Assembly: GCF_004348985.1 (NCBI RefSeq)
Contig: NZ_SMKW01000015.1
Location: 1-64,000, forward strand
Source of the DNA: Saccharopolyspora elongata
GTDB taxonomy: Bacteria > Actinomycetota > Actinomycetes > Mycobacteriales > Pseudonocardiaceae
Direction of reading: 5' to 3'
DNA length: 64,000 nucleotides
The translations under genes were made by a program, and so were the position numbers. Below are positions 17,798 through 26,917 of the stretch, in pieces (position 1 is the stretch's first letter; each line of letters starts with the position of its first letter). A model generated the notes under the pieces. It saw nothing but the letters and a program-made list of their open reading frames with translations. It had not been told where the DNA came from and searched no databases.

Positions 17798-17992
17798 ATG
17801 AAGGTGACCATCGACCAGGACAAGTGCGTCTCGTCCGGTCAGTGCGTGCTGGCCGCGGAAGAGGTCTTCGACCAGCGCGACGAGGACGGCGTCGTGGTGC
17901 TGCTCAACGCGAATCCGCCCGCCGAACTCGCCGAGGACGTCCAGCAGGCCGCGGTGCTGTGCCCGGCGCTGGCCATCGTCGTGGAGGACTGA
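17798..17992 (+). CDS. 3Fe-4S ferredoxin (P450 partner 2)
   Basis: 64 residues, KVTIDQDKCVSSGQC and VLCPALAI giving the three cluster cysteines. It is the last gene of the P450 operon, 22 bp after the second P450. Clearly a paralogue of the first ferredoxin but with different residues round the cluster, which fits one dedicated carrier per P450. Confidence 0.9.
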   Translation: MKVTIDQDKCVSSGQCVLAAEEVFDQRDEDGVVVLLNANPPAELAEDVQQAAVLCPALAIVVED

Positions 17993-17999
17993 CGATCGT

Positions 18000-18539
18000 T
18001 CAGGCCTTGGCCCGTCGGCGAGCCCGGTAGGCCGCGGCCTTGACGCGGTTGCCGCACTCGTCCATCCCGCACCAGGTGCGCCGGGCGCCGCGCGAGCGGT
18101 CGAGGTAGATGCGGGTGCAGTCGTTGCGACCGCATTCCTTGAGACAGGCGTGGGGATCGCCGAGCACGGCGATACCGCTCCTGGCTATGTGAGCCAGCAC
18201 TGCACGGAGATCTCCCGACATGTGCAGCCCCGCGTCGCTGAGCTTGATCGAGGGCAACGGCGCGGCGGCCGCGCCGTTGACGATTTGCAGGCAGCCCGGG
18301 TCGAAGGGCCGGTCGAGCACGCGATCGAGGGCGAGCCGGTAGAGCGCTTCGCGCAGTGACAGCGCGAACTCGAAGGTTGCGAAGTCGGCGGTGACCCGTT
18401 CCGGGAGCTCGGCGCATTCGGCCACCCACCGCTCCAGGTCTGCGGGCGCGGCCAGGGCATCGATGGGCTCGTCCCGGCGAGACCCCACGGTGCCGGCCAG
18501 GTCGAGGGCCGGGTTGCCGCTCACGAATGCGAAATCCAC
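18000..18539 (-). CDS. CGNR zinc-finger regulator (ABATE domain)
   Basis: 179 residues from GTG 18539. The N-terminal ABATE-type domain begins VDFAFVSGNPALDLAGTVGSR; the C-terminal CGNR zinc finger reads CLKECGRNDCTRIYLDRSRGARRTWC then MDECGNRVKAAAYR. These actinobacterial proteins are taken to be stress- or metabolite-linked transcription regulators. It is divergent from a HAD hydrolase with two identical-architecture dyads in the gap, suggesting control of itself and the hydrolase. It ends 7 bp from the P450 operon. Confidence 0.85.
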   Translation of the reverse strand: MDFAFVSGNPALDLAGTVGSRRDEPIDALAAPADLERWVAECAELPERVTADFATFEFALSLREALYRLALDRVLDRPFDPGCLQIVNGAAAAPLPSIKLSDAGLHMSGDLRAVLAHIARSGIAVLGDPHACLKECGRNDCTRIYLDRSRGARRTWCGMDECGNRVKAAAYRARRRAKA

Positions 18540-18540
18540 G

Positions 18541-18598
18541 TCACCATCTTGACCGGTGACGAACCTGGGGGCAACATCGTCACCTGTCAAACCGGTGA
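18541..18598. promoter_or_regulatory. Two 19-bp operator dyads, TCACC-N9-GGTGA
   Basis: TCACC-N9-GGTGA occurs at 18541-18559 and again at 18580-18598, both with similar spacers ending in ACC, centres 39 bp apart. They fill the gap between the divergent CGNR regulator and HAD genes. Probable binding sites for the regulator. Confidence 0.75.
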
Positions 18599-18621
18599 CG
18601 CCAGCCCCAGGAGGAGATCGC

Positions 18622-19314
18622 GTGGCAGAGATCCGCGACATCGAGGTCGTCGTCTTCGACGTCCTCGGAACACTGGTCGACGAACCCAGCGGACTGCGAG
18701 CGGCGATTCGCGACGCGGTGCCCGCGTCCGACGATGCGACGGTCGACGAGCTGCTCGCTTCGTGGCTGGAGCACGTCGAGCTCGAACAGCAACGCATCGC
18801 GGAAGGACATCGCGCGTACGCCAACTCCGAGATCATCGACGGAGAGGCCGCTCGGCTGGTGGCCGACAGCGCCGGACTCACAGATCCGGCGGCCATCGCC
18901 CGGCTGGCCACGGCGGGTCAGCGGCTGCCGCCCTGGGGCGACACCGTCGCCGGTCTGGAGCGGCTCGCGAAGCACTTCGCCGTGCTCGGGCTCTCCAACG
19001 CCAGCCGCACCGCATTGATGCGGCTCAGCGCGCATGCGGGGTTGCGCTGGCACCAGGCCTTGCCCGGCGAAGCCGCCCTGGCCTACAAGCCTGCGCCGGA
19101 GGTCTACCGGCTCGCGATCGACACCGCCGGCTGCCCGCCAGAACGCGTGCTCATGGTGGCCGCCCACGCCTGGGACCTCCGCGCGGCCCAGGCGGCCGGC
19201 ATGCGGACCGCCTACGTCCACCGGCCGGGAGGAGATCCGCCGACGAGCTCCGACACCTTCGACTGGCGGTTCGACGACCTGGACGACCTGACCACCGCGC
19301 TGACGGCGGGCTGA
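18622..19314 (+). CDS. HAD-superfamily hydrolase, haloacid dehalogenase type II-like
   Basis: 230 residues from GTG 18622 with GGAGGAG upstream. Motif I is VVFDVLGTL (nucleophile D13), motif II GLSNAS, motif III lysine in AYKPAPEVYR and motif IV region AAHAWDLRAAQAAGM, the layout of (S)-2-haloacid dehalogenases and relatives. It may remove halogen from 2-haloacids or act as a phosphatase; the sequence does not decide. Divergent from and probably controlled by the CGNR regulator. Confidence 0.85.
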   Translation: MAEIRDIEVVVFDVLGTLVDEPSGLRAAIRDAVPASDDATVDELLASWLEHVELEQQRIAEGHRAYANSEIIDGEAARLVADSAGLTDPAAIARLATAGQRLPPWGDTVAGLERLAKHFAVLGLSNASRTALMRLSAHAGLRWHQALPGEAALAYKPAPEVYRLAIDTAGCPPERVLMVAAHAWDLRAAQAAGMRTAYVHRPGGDPPTSSDTFDWRFDDLDDLTTALTAG

Positions 19315-19419
19315 CCAGGTCGCAGTCAGCCCAGCGCAGTGCCCGTGACCCACGGGTTCAGGAGTCGTTTCCGAAAGTGGCGCGGGCCCGCGCAAGGCGT
19401 GACCGCCCGGAACGCGAGC

Positions 19420-19488
19420 GCGTCGATTTCGCGCGAAATCGACGCTCCACGTGAGGGCGCGGCGGCGATTTCGCGCGAAATCGCCGCC
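19420..19488. repeat. Paired-palindrome element, copy B (42-bp spacing)
   Basis: Two perfect palindromes, 19420-19445 (26 bp) and 19461-19488 (28 bp), both centred on ATTTCGCGCGAAAT. Centres are 42 bp apart. Flanks next to each core differ (GTCG versus GGCG) but are mirrored within each palindrome. It lies in a convergent intergenic region. Confidence 0.9.
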
Positions 19489-19534
19489 CAGCCGGATCCG
19501 CCACTCACGCCCGAACAGTTCCGGCTCCACAGCG

Positions 19535-19684
19535 CCCCGGAACGTCACGACGAACCCGTCGGCCGCCGCGTACGCGGTCTACCTCGGCGCGGCCGCGCTG
19601 AGCAGCGCCGCCGCCGCACCCGAGGACGTCAAGTCCTATGTGGACACCGCGCTGGAATCCTTCGGCGTGCCGGCGAATCGCTAG
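19535..19684 (+). pseudogene. Short orphan coding-like fragment
   Basis: A 50-codon open stretch (VTTNPSAAAYAVYLGAA... DTALESFGVPANR) ending at a TAG, with actinomycete-like composition but no start codon or ribosome site. It may be the C-terminal stump of a lost gene. I do not recognise the family. Confidence 0.25.
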
Positions 19685-19708
19685 CGCACCTGCGTCCGGA
19701 AACGAAGA

Positions 19709-19738
19709 AGCACACGACCTGCGCACAGGCCGTGTGCT
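19709..19738. terminator. Bidirectional terminator
   Basis: 13-bp arms AGCACACGACCTG / CAGGCCGTGTGCT (one mismatch) with loop CGCA, 11 bp past the stop of the minus-strand carboxypeptidase. Confidence 0.75.
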
Positions 19739-19749
19739 CTGCTACCGAC

Positions 19750-20763
19750 TCAGTCGGCGTGCGCGCCGCTCGCCGCGGCCTGCGGCAGCGGCGTCCCGCG
19801 CGGCGGGATCGCGTCGGCCTCGGCCGGATCGACGGCCGCCAGCGAGCCGTCGGCCGCGCTGTGCGCGATGGCCAGCATCGACCGCAGCGCCGAGTCGATC
19901 TGCGCCTGCTCGTGCTCCGCACCCATGTCGCTCAGCTCGATGAGCACGCTACCGCTGCCGCGCAGCCCGTAGGCGTTGCGGGCGATGCCCTGGTAGTCGC
20001 CGCCCGGGTACTGCGACACGTTCGCGCCGCCCTCGGTCATCGACCGCTGCGCCACCACCGAGATCTGCTTGGCCAGCTCGATGTCGTCCGCTTCGACGCC
20101 CGGGGTCGTCGGCCACAGCAGCGACGCGGTGATCTCGCGCCCCGAACCGTCGACGTAGCGGCCCTGCATGTGGTAGTCGACCACGATCTGCGGCTGGAAC
20201 TCCGCGTAGTGGCGCTGGATCAGGCCGGCCTCGGTGGCGGGGTTGTCCTCGGGCGCGACCGCGGGGTCGTGGTAGCGGTTGATGTCGTAGCCCTTGCCCG
20301 CCTCGCCGTACTCGGGGTCGGCGTCGGGCGCGTAGTTGTAGCGCCAGTTCTGCTCGTGGCCATCGGGGTTCGCCCGCACCACGATGTCGACGGTCACCTG
20401 CGACCGCAACCAGCGCTGGTAGTCGCTCCGGTCGACGCCGACGTCGCGCAGGAACTCCAGCGCGGCGGGCGTGCCGAGCGGCTCGTCACCGTGCTGCTGC
20501 GTGACGTAGAGGATGCGCAACGGCCCGTCGCCGACCCGCGCGCTCCACACCGGCCTGCCCTGGTTGGACTCGCCGATCGCGTCCACCCGGATCGCGCCGC
20601 GGCTGCGCCACTGGAGCTCCTGCAGCTCCCGGGCGAGCTCTTCCGTGCTGGGCCGCGGGTCTACCCGGCCGGGCGGCGCGGCCTGCGAAGGCGCGACGAA
20701 CCCCAGGACGGAAAGGACCGCTACGACAACGGAAAGCAGCGCTATGCGCGTCGACTTCACCAT
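19750..20763 (-). CDS. Secreted M14-family zinc carboxypeptidase
   Basis: 337 residues from ATG 20763. The signal peptide is MVKSTRIALLSVVVAVLSVL and then ASQA-like cleavage. Zinc ligands appear as HGDE (HxxE) in YVTQQHGDEPLG and a later histidine in VVDYHMQG; the catalytic glutamate is in LIELSDMG, and the NPDG / YDINR substrate residues are present. It removes C-terminal residues from peptides outside the cell. No neighbour suggests a specific substrate. No clear Shine-Dalgarno precedes the start. Confidence 0.88.
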   Translation of the reverse strand: MVKSTRIALLSVVVAVLSVLGFVAPSQAAPPGRVDPRPSTEELARELQELQWRSRGAIRVDAIGESNQGRPVWSARVGDGPLRILYVTQQHGDEPLGTPAALEFLRDVGVDRSDYQRWLRSQVTVDIVVRANPDGHEQNWRYNYAPDADPEYGEAGKGYDINRYHDPAVAPEDNPATEAGLIQRHYAEFQPQIVVDYHMQGRYVDGSGREITASLLWPTTPGVEADDIELAKQISVVAQRSMTEGGANVSQYPGGDYQGIARNAYGLRGSGSVLIELSDMGAEHEQAQIDSALRSMLAIAHSAADGSLAAVDPAEADAIPPRGTPLPQAAASGAHAD

Positions 20764-21092
20764 GACGCAGGAGTCTGCCCCGCCGAACGGCCGCACCACA
20801 AGATCCGGAGCCCAATTCCCTTGCACCGGCAACGATCGGCGGGTCCACTTCACCGCCAGGCGCTGACGCGCTCCCGACCGCGACGGCCCGACCGGTTCGT
20901 GTCGGCGCCTGCCGTCGACCGCCCAGCGCGAACCCGTTGGCGCCGAACGAAACCCGGGCACCGAGCGGCGCTGTTCGGGTGGCGCGGTTAGCCCGTTCGT
21001 GCCCGCCGGCCGTGGTCCGCCCCAACGCCGTCCGTCCCCGGGCCTACGTTTGCGCTACGTGACAACAGGCCGGGCGTGGAGAGGACGAGGAC

Positions 21093-21412
21093 GTGCAGCA
21101 GGTGATCACGGCGGGACAGGTGCTCATCGGCCCGGGCAGCGGATTCGGGACGGTGGCGTGCTGGTCGAGGACGACACCATCGTCGCCGTCGGCGACCGCC
21201 GGGAGATCGAGCAGCAGGCCGCGCCGCACTTCCCCACGACGTCCACGCTGCTGCCCGGGCTGATCAACGCGCACGTGCACCTCTGCTTCGACGCCGCGCC
21301 GCACTTCCTGGAGAACCTGACCCGGGCGGCACGCCCACGGCACGGAGTCGACGACCTGCGCAACTTGCGGCTGGTCCGCTCCCGCGGGCGCGAGTTCCAG
21401 CCGCCGGGCTGA
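21093..21412 (+). pseudogene. Amidohydrolase N-terminal fragment with a frameshift
   Basis: GTG 21093 opens as an amidohydrolase (VQQVITAGQVLIGPGSG). After about 14 codons the similarity moves to another frame (RIRDGGVLVEDDTIVAVGDR... TLLPGLINAHVHLCFDAAPHFLENLTRA), which carries the family HxH metal motif NAHVHL. The frame stops at 21412 after about 110 codons, before the barrel is complete. Imidazolonepropionase-like amidohydrolases need about 400 residues, so this is a dead stump. Confidence 0.75.
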
Positions 21413-21614
21413 CCGGGCCGCGGCGAATTGACCCGTGTTCCCCGCCCGCGAATGCACCAGATCCGCGGTCGTTCCAGCGCTTAGGGTCGTGGTGTGACGG
21501 CTTTCCCGGTGCCACAGCGCATGGATTCCTCCGTCGTCCTCGTCATCGCGTGACCGTTGGTTCCCACCGGCGGCGCGCTGCGGATCGCTTTGTCCGAGAA
21601 AGGTTTCTGGAGTC

Positions 21615-22814
21615 GTGACGACCTGCGAGGATCCGGTGTCCGCGACCGGCCGGTCGACCGTCAGGGGCTGGCTCGCGGTGCTGGCCGTGTCCCTGGGCAT
21701 CTTCTCCCTGATGACCTCCGAGCTGTTGCCGGTGGGTCTGCTGTCCCCGGTCGGTTCCGAGCTGGACGTGTCGGAGGGCGCCGCGGGCCTGATGCTGACC
21801 GTTCCCGGCCTCGTCGCCACCGTCTCCGCGCCGCTGGTCACGGTCGCGACCGGCCGGCTCGACCGCCGCGTCGTGCTGGCGGCCCTGATCGGCCTGGTCG
21901 GCGCCGCCAACCTCGCCTCCGCCTTCGCGACCGGCTTCACCACCGTCCTGATCGCCCGCTTCCTGATCGGCATCAGTGTGGGCGGCTTCTGGTCCATCTC
22001 CGGCGGAATCGCGCTGCGCCTGGTCCCGGAGCGGCATGCGCCCCGGGCGACCGCGGTCATCTTCGGCGGGGTCGAAACCGCGTCCGTCTTCGGCGTTCCC
22101 ATCGGCACGTTCCTCGGCGACCTCACCGGCTGGCGCAACGCGTTCGCGGCGGTGGGCGTCCTCGGACTCGTCTCCCTGGTCTGCATCGCCCTGCTGATGC
22201 CGAAGGTGCCGGCCCGGCGGACGATCGGATTCGCCGACCTACCGCGGGTCTTCCTGGGCAACGCGGGCGTGCGGGCCGGCATCGCCATCACGTTCCTCGG
22301 CGTCACCGGCCACTTCCTGGCCTACACGTTCATCCGGCCGATCCTCCAGGCCGACGGCGTCGACGGCGCGCTGATCGGCGTGCTGCTGCTGGCGTTCGGC
22401 CTCGCCGGGATCTGCGGCAACTTCGTCGCCGGCGCCCTCATCGCCAGGCGGATGCGGCAGACCGCCGCGGGCATCGCCGCGATCCTCGCCCTGGCCATGG
22501 TCGTCCTCGCCGTCGTCGACAACACCGCCGTCACCGCAGCCGCCGTCCTGGTGCTGTGGGGCGCGGGCTACGGCGCGCTGCCGGTCACCTTCCAGACCTG
22601 GATCCTCAAGGCCGCGCCGGAGACGACCGAGGCCGCATCCTCGCTGTACGTCTCGACGTTCAACCTGTCCATCGCGCTCGGCTCGCTCGTCGGCGGCCTG
22701 GCCGTCGACGGAATCGGCACCACGAGCGTGCTGTGGTTCGGCGCGGCGCTCGCCGTCCTCGCCCTGTTCGTGGTGGGCGGATCGCGCCGCGCGAAGGCCA
22801 CCACCTCGCGATGA
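21615..22814 (+). CDS. MFS transporter, DHA1-type efflux
   Basis: 399 residues with 12 helices, GTG start. The opening (LGIFSLMTSELLPVGLLSPVGSELDVSEGAAGLMLTVPG spread over helices 1-2) and GRLDRRVVL loop are typical of the DHA1 purine-ribonucleoside/arabinose-type exporters (NepI/YdhP/AraJ group). Stands alone, convergent with the LysR gene 22 bp away. Substrate unknown. Confidence 0.85.
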   Translation: MTTCEDPVSATGRSTVRGWLAVLAVSLGIFSLMTSELLPVGLLSPVGSELDVSEGAAGLMLTVPGLVATVSAPLVTVATGRLDRRVVLAALIGLVGAANLASAFATGFTTVLIARFLIGISVGGFWSISGGIALRLVPERHAPRATAVIFGGVETASVFGVPIGTFLGDLTGWRNAFAAVGVLGLVSLVCIALLMPKVPARRTIGFADLPRVFLGNAGVRAGIAITFLGVTGHFLAYTFIRPILQADGVDGALIGVLLLAFGLAGICGNFVAGALIARRMRQTAAGIAAILALAMVVLAVVDNTAVTAAAVLVLWGAGYGALPVTFQTWILKAAPETTEAASSLYVSTFNLSIALGSLVGGLAVDGIGTTSVLWFGAALAVLALFVVGGSRRAKATTSR

Positions 22815-22836
22815 GCGTCCACAAGGGACGCTGGGC

Positions 22837-23736
22837 TCAGGGCTGCAGCCCCGGGAACCGCCGCGTGCGATCCACGCAGTAGACGCGCAGGCCGTCGACC
22901 AGGGCCTGGATGGAAGGCCGCGCGTAGTGGGCGGCGTCCCATCCCGCGTGGAGGGGCACCGTCAGCGGACCTTCGGCGGTGCGCACGATCAGGTCCCGCA
23001 GGCCGAACCGGGCCTCGTCGGTGACCAGGCAGATCCCCCGGCCCGCCGCGGCTAGGGCCTGGGCGAAGGCCGAGGAGCCGGTCTCGACGACACCGGCCGG
23101 CGTCAGGCCCTCCCGGCTGATGGCCTCGTCGACGACCAGCCGGGCCACGTTCGACCGGGTCATCACGATCAGCGGCTCGGCGACCAGCTCGGCGAGGTCG
23201 ATCGTGGTGCGCCCGCCCAGGGGGTGCTCGGCGGGGACCTGGGCCAGCACCGGGGTGCGCCCCAGGAAGGCCGACTCCAGCGAGGCCGGGGCCGGGAAGG
23301 TCGAGATGCCGATGTCGGCGTCGCTGCGCATCAGCGTCTCGAAGACCCGGCTCGGCTCCTCCTGGATGGCATCGCGGAGCGTGGGCCCCGCCGCGCCGCC
23401 GCCCGCCATGAACGGGGCCAGCAGGGACGCGACCGTGGCGGGCGCGGCGACCACGGTGAGCGCCGCCTCCTCCCCCTCGCCCATGGCGGCCATCGTCTCG
23501 GCGGCCTGCTCGGCGCGGCGCACCAGGTCCTGGGCGACCGGGCGGAAGCGGCGGCCGGCGGCGTTGAGCGTCAGCGACCCGGGGCGGCGCGTGAACAGCG
23601 AAACCCCCAGGTCCCGCTCCAGGGCGCTCAGCTGGCGGGACAGGGAGGGCTGCGCGACGTGCACCATGCGGGCCGCAGCCGTGACCGATTCGGACTCGGC
23701 GACGGCGAGGAAGTAGCGCAACACTCGCAGCTCCAC
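22837..23736 (-). CDS. LysR-family regulator
   Basis: 299 residues from GTG 23736, chosen because GGGAGG lies five bases upstream and the protein then begins VELRVLRYFLAVAES. The HTH (VTAAARMVHVAQPSLSRQLSALERDLG) and full effector-binding domain are intact. Divergent from an MHS transporter and an amidohydrolase, so it most likely activates them when their substrate is present. A perfect GATTGCTAGCAATC palindrome lies in the shared promoter. Confidence 0.92.
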   Translation of the reverse strand: MELRVLRYFLAVAESESVTAAARMVHVAQPSLSRQLSALERDLGVSLFTRRPGSLTLNAAGRRFRPVAQDLVRRAEQAAETMAAMGEGEEAALTVVAAPATVASLLAPFMAGGGAAGPTLRDAIQEEPSRVFETLMRSDADIGISTFPAPASLESAFLGRTPVLAQVPAEHPLGGRTTIDLAELVAEPLIVMTRSNVARLVVDEAISREGLTPAGVVETGSSAFAQALAAAGRGICLVTDEARFGLRDLIVRTAEGPLTVPLHAGWDAAHYARPSIQALVDGLRVYCVDRTRRFPGLQP

Positions 23737-23772
23737 GTCGGCCTCCCTTCCCATCATGCCTCCGAGGCATCG

Positions 23773-23786
23773 GATTGCTAGCAATC
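23773..23786. promoter_or_regulatory. LysR-type operator palindrome
   Basis: GATTGCTAGCAATC, a perfect 14-bp palindrome containing a T-N11-A motif, 37 bp upstream of the LysR start and 112 bp before the transporter start. A natural autoregulatory LysR box. Confidence 0.65.
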
Positions 23787-23897
23787 AAGTATTAGACGAC
23801 ATCGGAGGCCGAACTCAAACTATGGGCTGTCCAACACACCCGCCCGGCTCCTCCGGTGAGAACCCGCACCGAAGGCTCCGCTACCGCCGGAGACCCC

Positions 23898-25226
23898 ATG
23901 AACGTCCCACGCCCCGCCGGGGTTGCCCGCGCCTCCAGCCAGGCCCGCCGCGCGGGTCTCGCCTCCTTCGTCGGCACCACCATCGAGTGGTACGACTTCT
24001 ACATCTACGGAACGGCGTCCGCGCTGGTCTTCGGGAAGCTGTTCTTCCCCGCGGTGTCGCCCGCCGCGGGTGTGCTCGCCTCCTTCGCGACCTTCTGGGT
24101 CGGTTTCCTCGCCCGGCCGCTGGGCGGGATCATCTTCGGCCACTTCGGCGACCGCATGGGCCGCAAGGGCACGCTGGTCACCACGCTGCTGCTGATGGGC
24201 GTCGCCACCTTCCTGATCGGCGTGCTGCCCACCCATGCGCAGATCGGCGTCGCCGCCCCGTTCCTGCTGGCGCTGCTGCGCGCCGTCCAGGGCATCGCCG
24301 TCGGCGGCGAGTGGGGCGGCGCGGTCCTGATGGCGTCCGAGAACGCGCCGAAGGGCCGGGGTTCCTTCTTCGCGATGCTGGTGCAGCAGGGCTCCCCGGC
24401 GGGGGCGATCCTGGCCACGCTGGTCTTCCTGGCCGCGGGCACCCTGGACGACGCCGCCTTCCTCGCGTGGGGCTGGCGCGTGCCGTTCCTGCTGTCCGGG
24501 GTCCTCGTCGTGGTCGGCCTGCTGATCCGCATGAAGGTCGAGGAGTCCGGCGAGTTCGAGCGGGTCAAGTCCAGCGGCGACGTGGTGCGGCTGCCGGTCG
24601 CCGAGGTGCTGCGCACCGCCTGGCGGACCGTGCTGCTCGGCATCGGCGCCTCGATCATGGGCATCTCGACCGCCTACTTCACCAACACGTTCGTGCTCTC
24701 CTGGACCACCAACGAGCTGCACATGAACCGGCAGACGATGCTCTACGTCCTGCTCGCGATCTCGGTGGTGCAGTTCCTGTGGCAGCCGGTCGCCGCGCTG
24801 ATTTCCGAGCGGGTCGGCGAGGCCCGGTTCATGGTGTGCTCGCTGCTGGTCAACGCCGTCGTCGCCGTCCCGATGTTCCTGCTGATCAACACCGCGCAGC
24901 CGCTGCTGGTCTTCGCCGGCATCGCGCTCGCCACCGTCAGCGGCTCCGGGTACTACGCCGTGCTGGCCGGTTTCCTCGCCCGCGCCTTCCCCTCCCGGAT
25001 CCGCTACACCGGGATCTCGCTGGCCTACCAGCTCTGCTCGACGCTCATCGGCGGCACGACGCCGTTCGCGGCCCAGGCCCTGCTGACCTCCAGCGGCGGT
25101 TCCTTCTGGCCGGTGGCCGCGTTCTACGTGGCCCTGCTGCTGATCACGACCGCGAGCGTCGACGGTCTTGCCCGCTTCGGCGCGCGGCGAGCGGCCCAGG
25201 AACAGCCCGCCCAAGCCATCGCCTGA
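23898..25226 (+). CDS. MHS-family metabolite:H+ symporter (MFS)
   Basis: 442 residues from ATG 23898. TTIEWYDFYIYGTASALVF in helix 1, GHFGDRMGRKGTL and RAVQGIAVGGEWGGAVL are signatures of the metabolite:H+ symporters (ShiA, ProP, KgtP). It imports a carboxylate or similar metabolite with protons. It is divergent from the LysR gene and 27 bp before an amidohydrolase, so it should import that enzyme's substrate. Confidence 0.9.
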   Translation: MNVPRPAGVARASSQARRAGLASFVGTTIEWYDFYIYGTASALVFGKLFFPAVSPAAGVLASFATFWVGFLARPLGGIIFGHFGDRMGRKGTLVTTLLLMGVATFLIGVLPTHAQIGVAAPFLLALLRAVQGIAVGGEWGGAVLMASENAPKGRGSFFAMLVQQGSPAGAILATLVFLAAGTLDDAAFLAWGWRVPFLLSGVLVVVGLLIRMKVEESGEFERVKSSGDVVRLPVAEVLRTAWRTVLLGIGASIMGISTAYFTNTFVLSWTTNELHMNRQTMLYVLLAISVVQFLWQPVAALISERVGEARFMVCSLLVNAVVAVPMFLLINTAQPLLVFAGIALATVSGSGYYAVLAGFLARAFPSRIRYTGISLAYQLCSTLIGGTTPFAAQALLTSSGGSFWPVAAFYVALLLITTASVDGLARFGARRAAQEQPAQAIA

Positions 25227-25253
25227 CCCATCCAGAGAAGGAGTTGACCAATC

Positions 25254-26906
25254 GTGCGCCTCGACGCGATCTTCCACAATGGACGGTTCACCACCCTCGA
25301 CCCGGACCGACCGGCGGCCCACACCGTCGGCGTCCTGGGCGGCCGGATCGCCGCGCTCGACGACGAGGTGGCGGGCTGCACGTCCGACGTGGTGGTCGAC
25401 CTCGGCGGCGCGCACGCAGTGCCGGGCTTCAACGACGCACACCACCACCTCAGCCTGGTCGGCAAGGGGCTGCGCGAGCTGGACGTCTCCTACGAGGCCG
25501 CGCCGAGCCTCGACGCGCTCTACCAGGCGGTGGCCGAGCGGGCGGCGACGCTGCCGGCCGACGCGTGGGTGACGGGCTCGGGCTACGACCAGAACAAGAT
25601 CGGCGCCCACCCGACCGCCGAAGCGCTCGACCGGGCCGCACGGGGTCGCCCGGTGTGGCTGATGCACACCTCGCACCACATGGCCGTGGCCAACACGGAG
25701 GCGTTCAAGCGGGCCGGGTTCACCGACCTCGCGGACGTGCCCGACATGCCGGGCGGCCACGTCGTGCGCGACGCGGGCGGGCGCGCGGTGGGGCTGCTCC
25801 AGGAGACCGCGATGCAGCTGGTCGAGCACGTGCTCCGGCCGGAGCCGACCGAGGAGTGGGTCGCCAACATCGCCGCCGCCTCGGAGGCTGCGCTCGCGAT
25901 CGGGCTGACCAGCGCGACGGAGCCGGGCATCGGCGTCGTCGACGGCATCGGCAACGGCCCCGCCGACCTGGACGCCTACATGCGCGCGCGGGAAGGGGGG
26001 CTGCTCGGCGTCCGGATGACGGTCATGCCCTACATCACCGCGCTGCACGACTGCGGCGCGCTGGAGCCGGGCAACACCTGGTACGGCCTCGACCTCGGCC
26101 TGCGCACCGGGTTCGGCGACGAGTGGCTGCGCATCGGGCCGACGAAGATCCTCTCCGACGGTTCGCTGATCGGCCGGTCCGCGGCGATGTGCTGCGACTA
26201 CCACGACTCCCCCGGCAACAGCGGGCTGCTGCAGTACGAGCGGGAGCAGATCCGCCGCTACATCGTCGAGGCGCACCGCTGCGGCTGGCAGGTCGCCACG
26301 CACGCCATCGGCGACGCCGCCCTCGACGTCGTCCTCGACTCCTACGAGGAGGCGCAGCGGCTGCACCCGCGCACGGATGTACGGCACCGGATCGAGCACG
26401 CGGCGGTGACGAGCGCCGAGCAGGTCGCCCGGATCGCCGAGCTCGGCCTGATCCCGGTGCCGCAGGGCCGGTTCCTGTCGGAGATCGGCGACGGCATGCT
26501 GGCGGCCCTCGGGCCCGAGCGGGGGCAGCTCGCCTACCGGATGCGCTCGTTCCTGGACGCGGGAGTGGTGCTGCCGGGTTCCACGGATGCACCGGTGGTC
26601 GCCCCCGACCCGCTGCTGAGCATCCACGACATGGTGAACCGGCGAACCGCCTCGGGCGCGCCGATCGGCCCGGACGAAGCCGTGACGGCGCACGAAGCCC
26701 TGCGCGCTTACACGATCGGCTCGGCCCATGCCGTCCACGAGGAGCACATCAAGGGCACCCTCGCCCGGGGCATGCTCGCCGACTTCACGGTCCTCAGCGA
26801 CGATCTGCTGAGCGTGGCGCCGGAACGCATCGGTGAGCTCACGGTGGGCGCGACGGTCGTCGGCGGGCGGATCGCCCACAACACCGGAGCGTTGAAGACC
26901 GCCTGA
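25254..26906 (+). CDS. YtcJ-like metal-dependent amidohydrolase
   Basis: 550 residues, GTG start with AAGGAG upstream. Amidohydrolase_3 family: metal HxH in FNDAHHHLSL, the bridging-lysine region GPTKILSDGSL, histidines in THAIGDAA and RIEHAAV, and the catalytic aspartate in GSTDAPV. Hydrolyses C-N (amide/cyclic amide) bonds; substrates of YtcJ-like enzymes are mostly unknown. Co-transcribed with the MHS transporter under probable LysR control. Confidence 0.88.
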   Translation: MRLDAIFHNGRFTTLDPDRPAAHTVGVLGGRIAALDDEVAGCTSDVVVDLGGAHAVPGFNDAHHHLSLVGKGLRELDVSYEAAPSLDALYQAVAERAATLPADAWVTGSGYDQNKIGAHPTAEALDRAARGRPVWLMHTSHHMAVANTEAFKRAGFTDLADVPDMPGGHVVRDAGGRAVGLLQETAMQLVEHVLRPEPTEEWVANIAAASEAALAIGLTSATEPGIGVVDGIGNGPADLDAYMRAREGGLLGVRMTVMPYITALHDCGALEPGNTWYGLDLGLRTGFGDEWLRIGPTKILSDGSLIGRSAAMCCDYHDSPGNSGLLQYEREQIRRYIVEAHRCGWQVATHAIGDAALDVVLDSYEEAQRLHPRTDVRHRIEHAAVTSAEQVARIAELGLIPVPQGRFLSEIGDGMLAALGPERGQLAYRMRSFLDAGVVLPGSTDAPVVAPDPLLSIHDMVNRRTASGAPIGPDEAVTAHEALRAYTIGSAHAVHEEHIKGTLARGMLADFTVLSDDLLSVAPERIGELTVGATVVGGRIAHNTGALKTA

Positions 26907-26917
26907 ACGCGCCGCAG

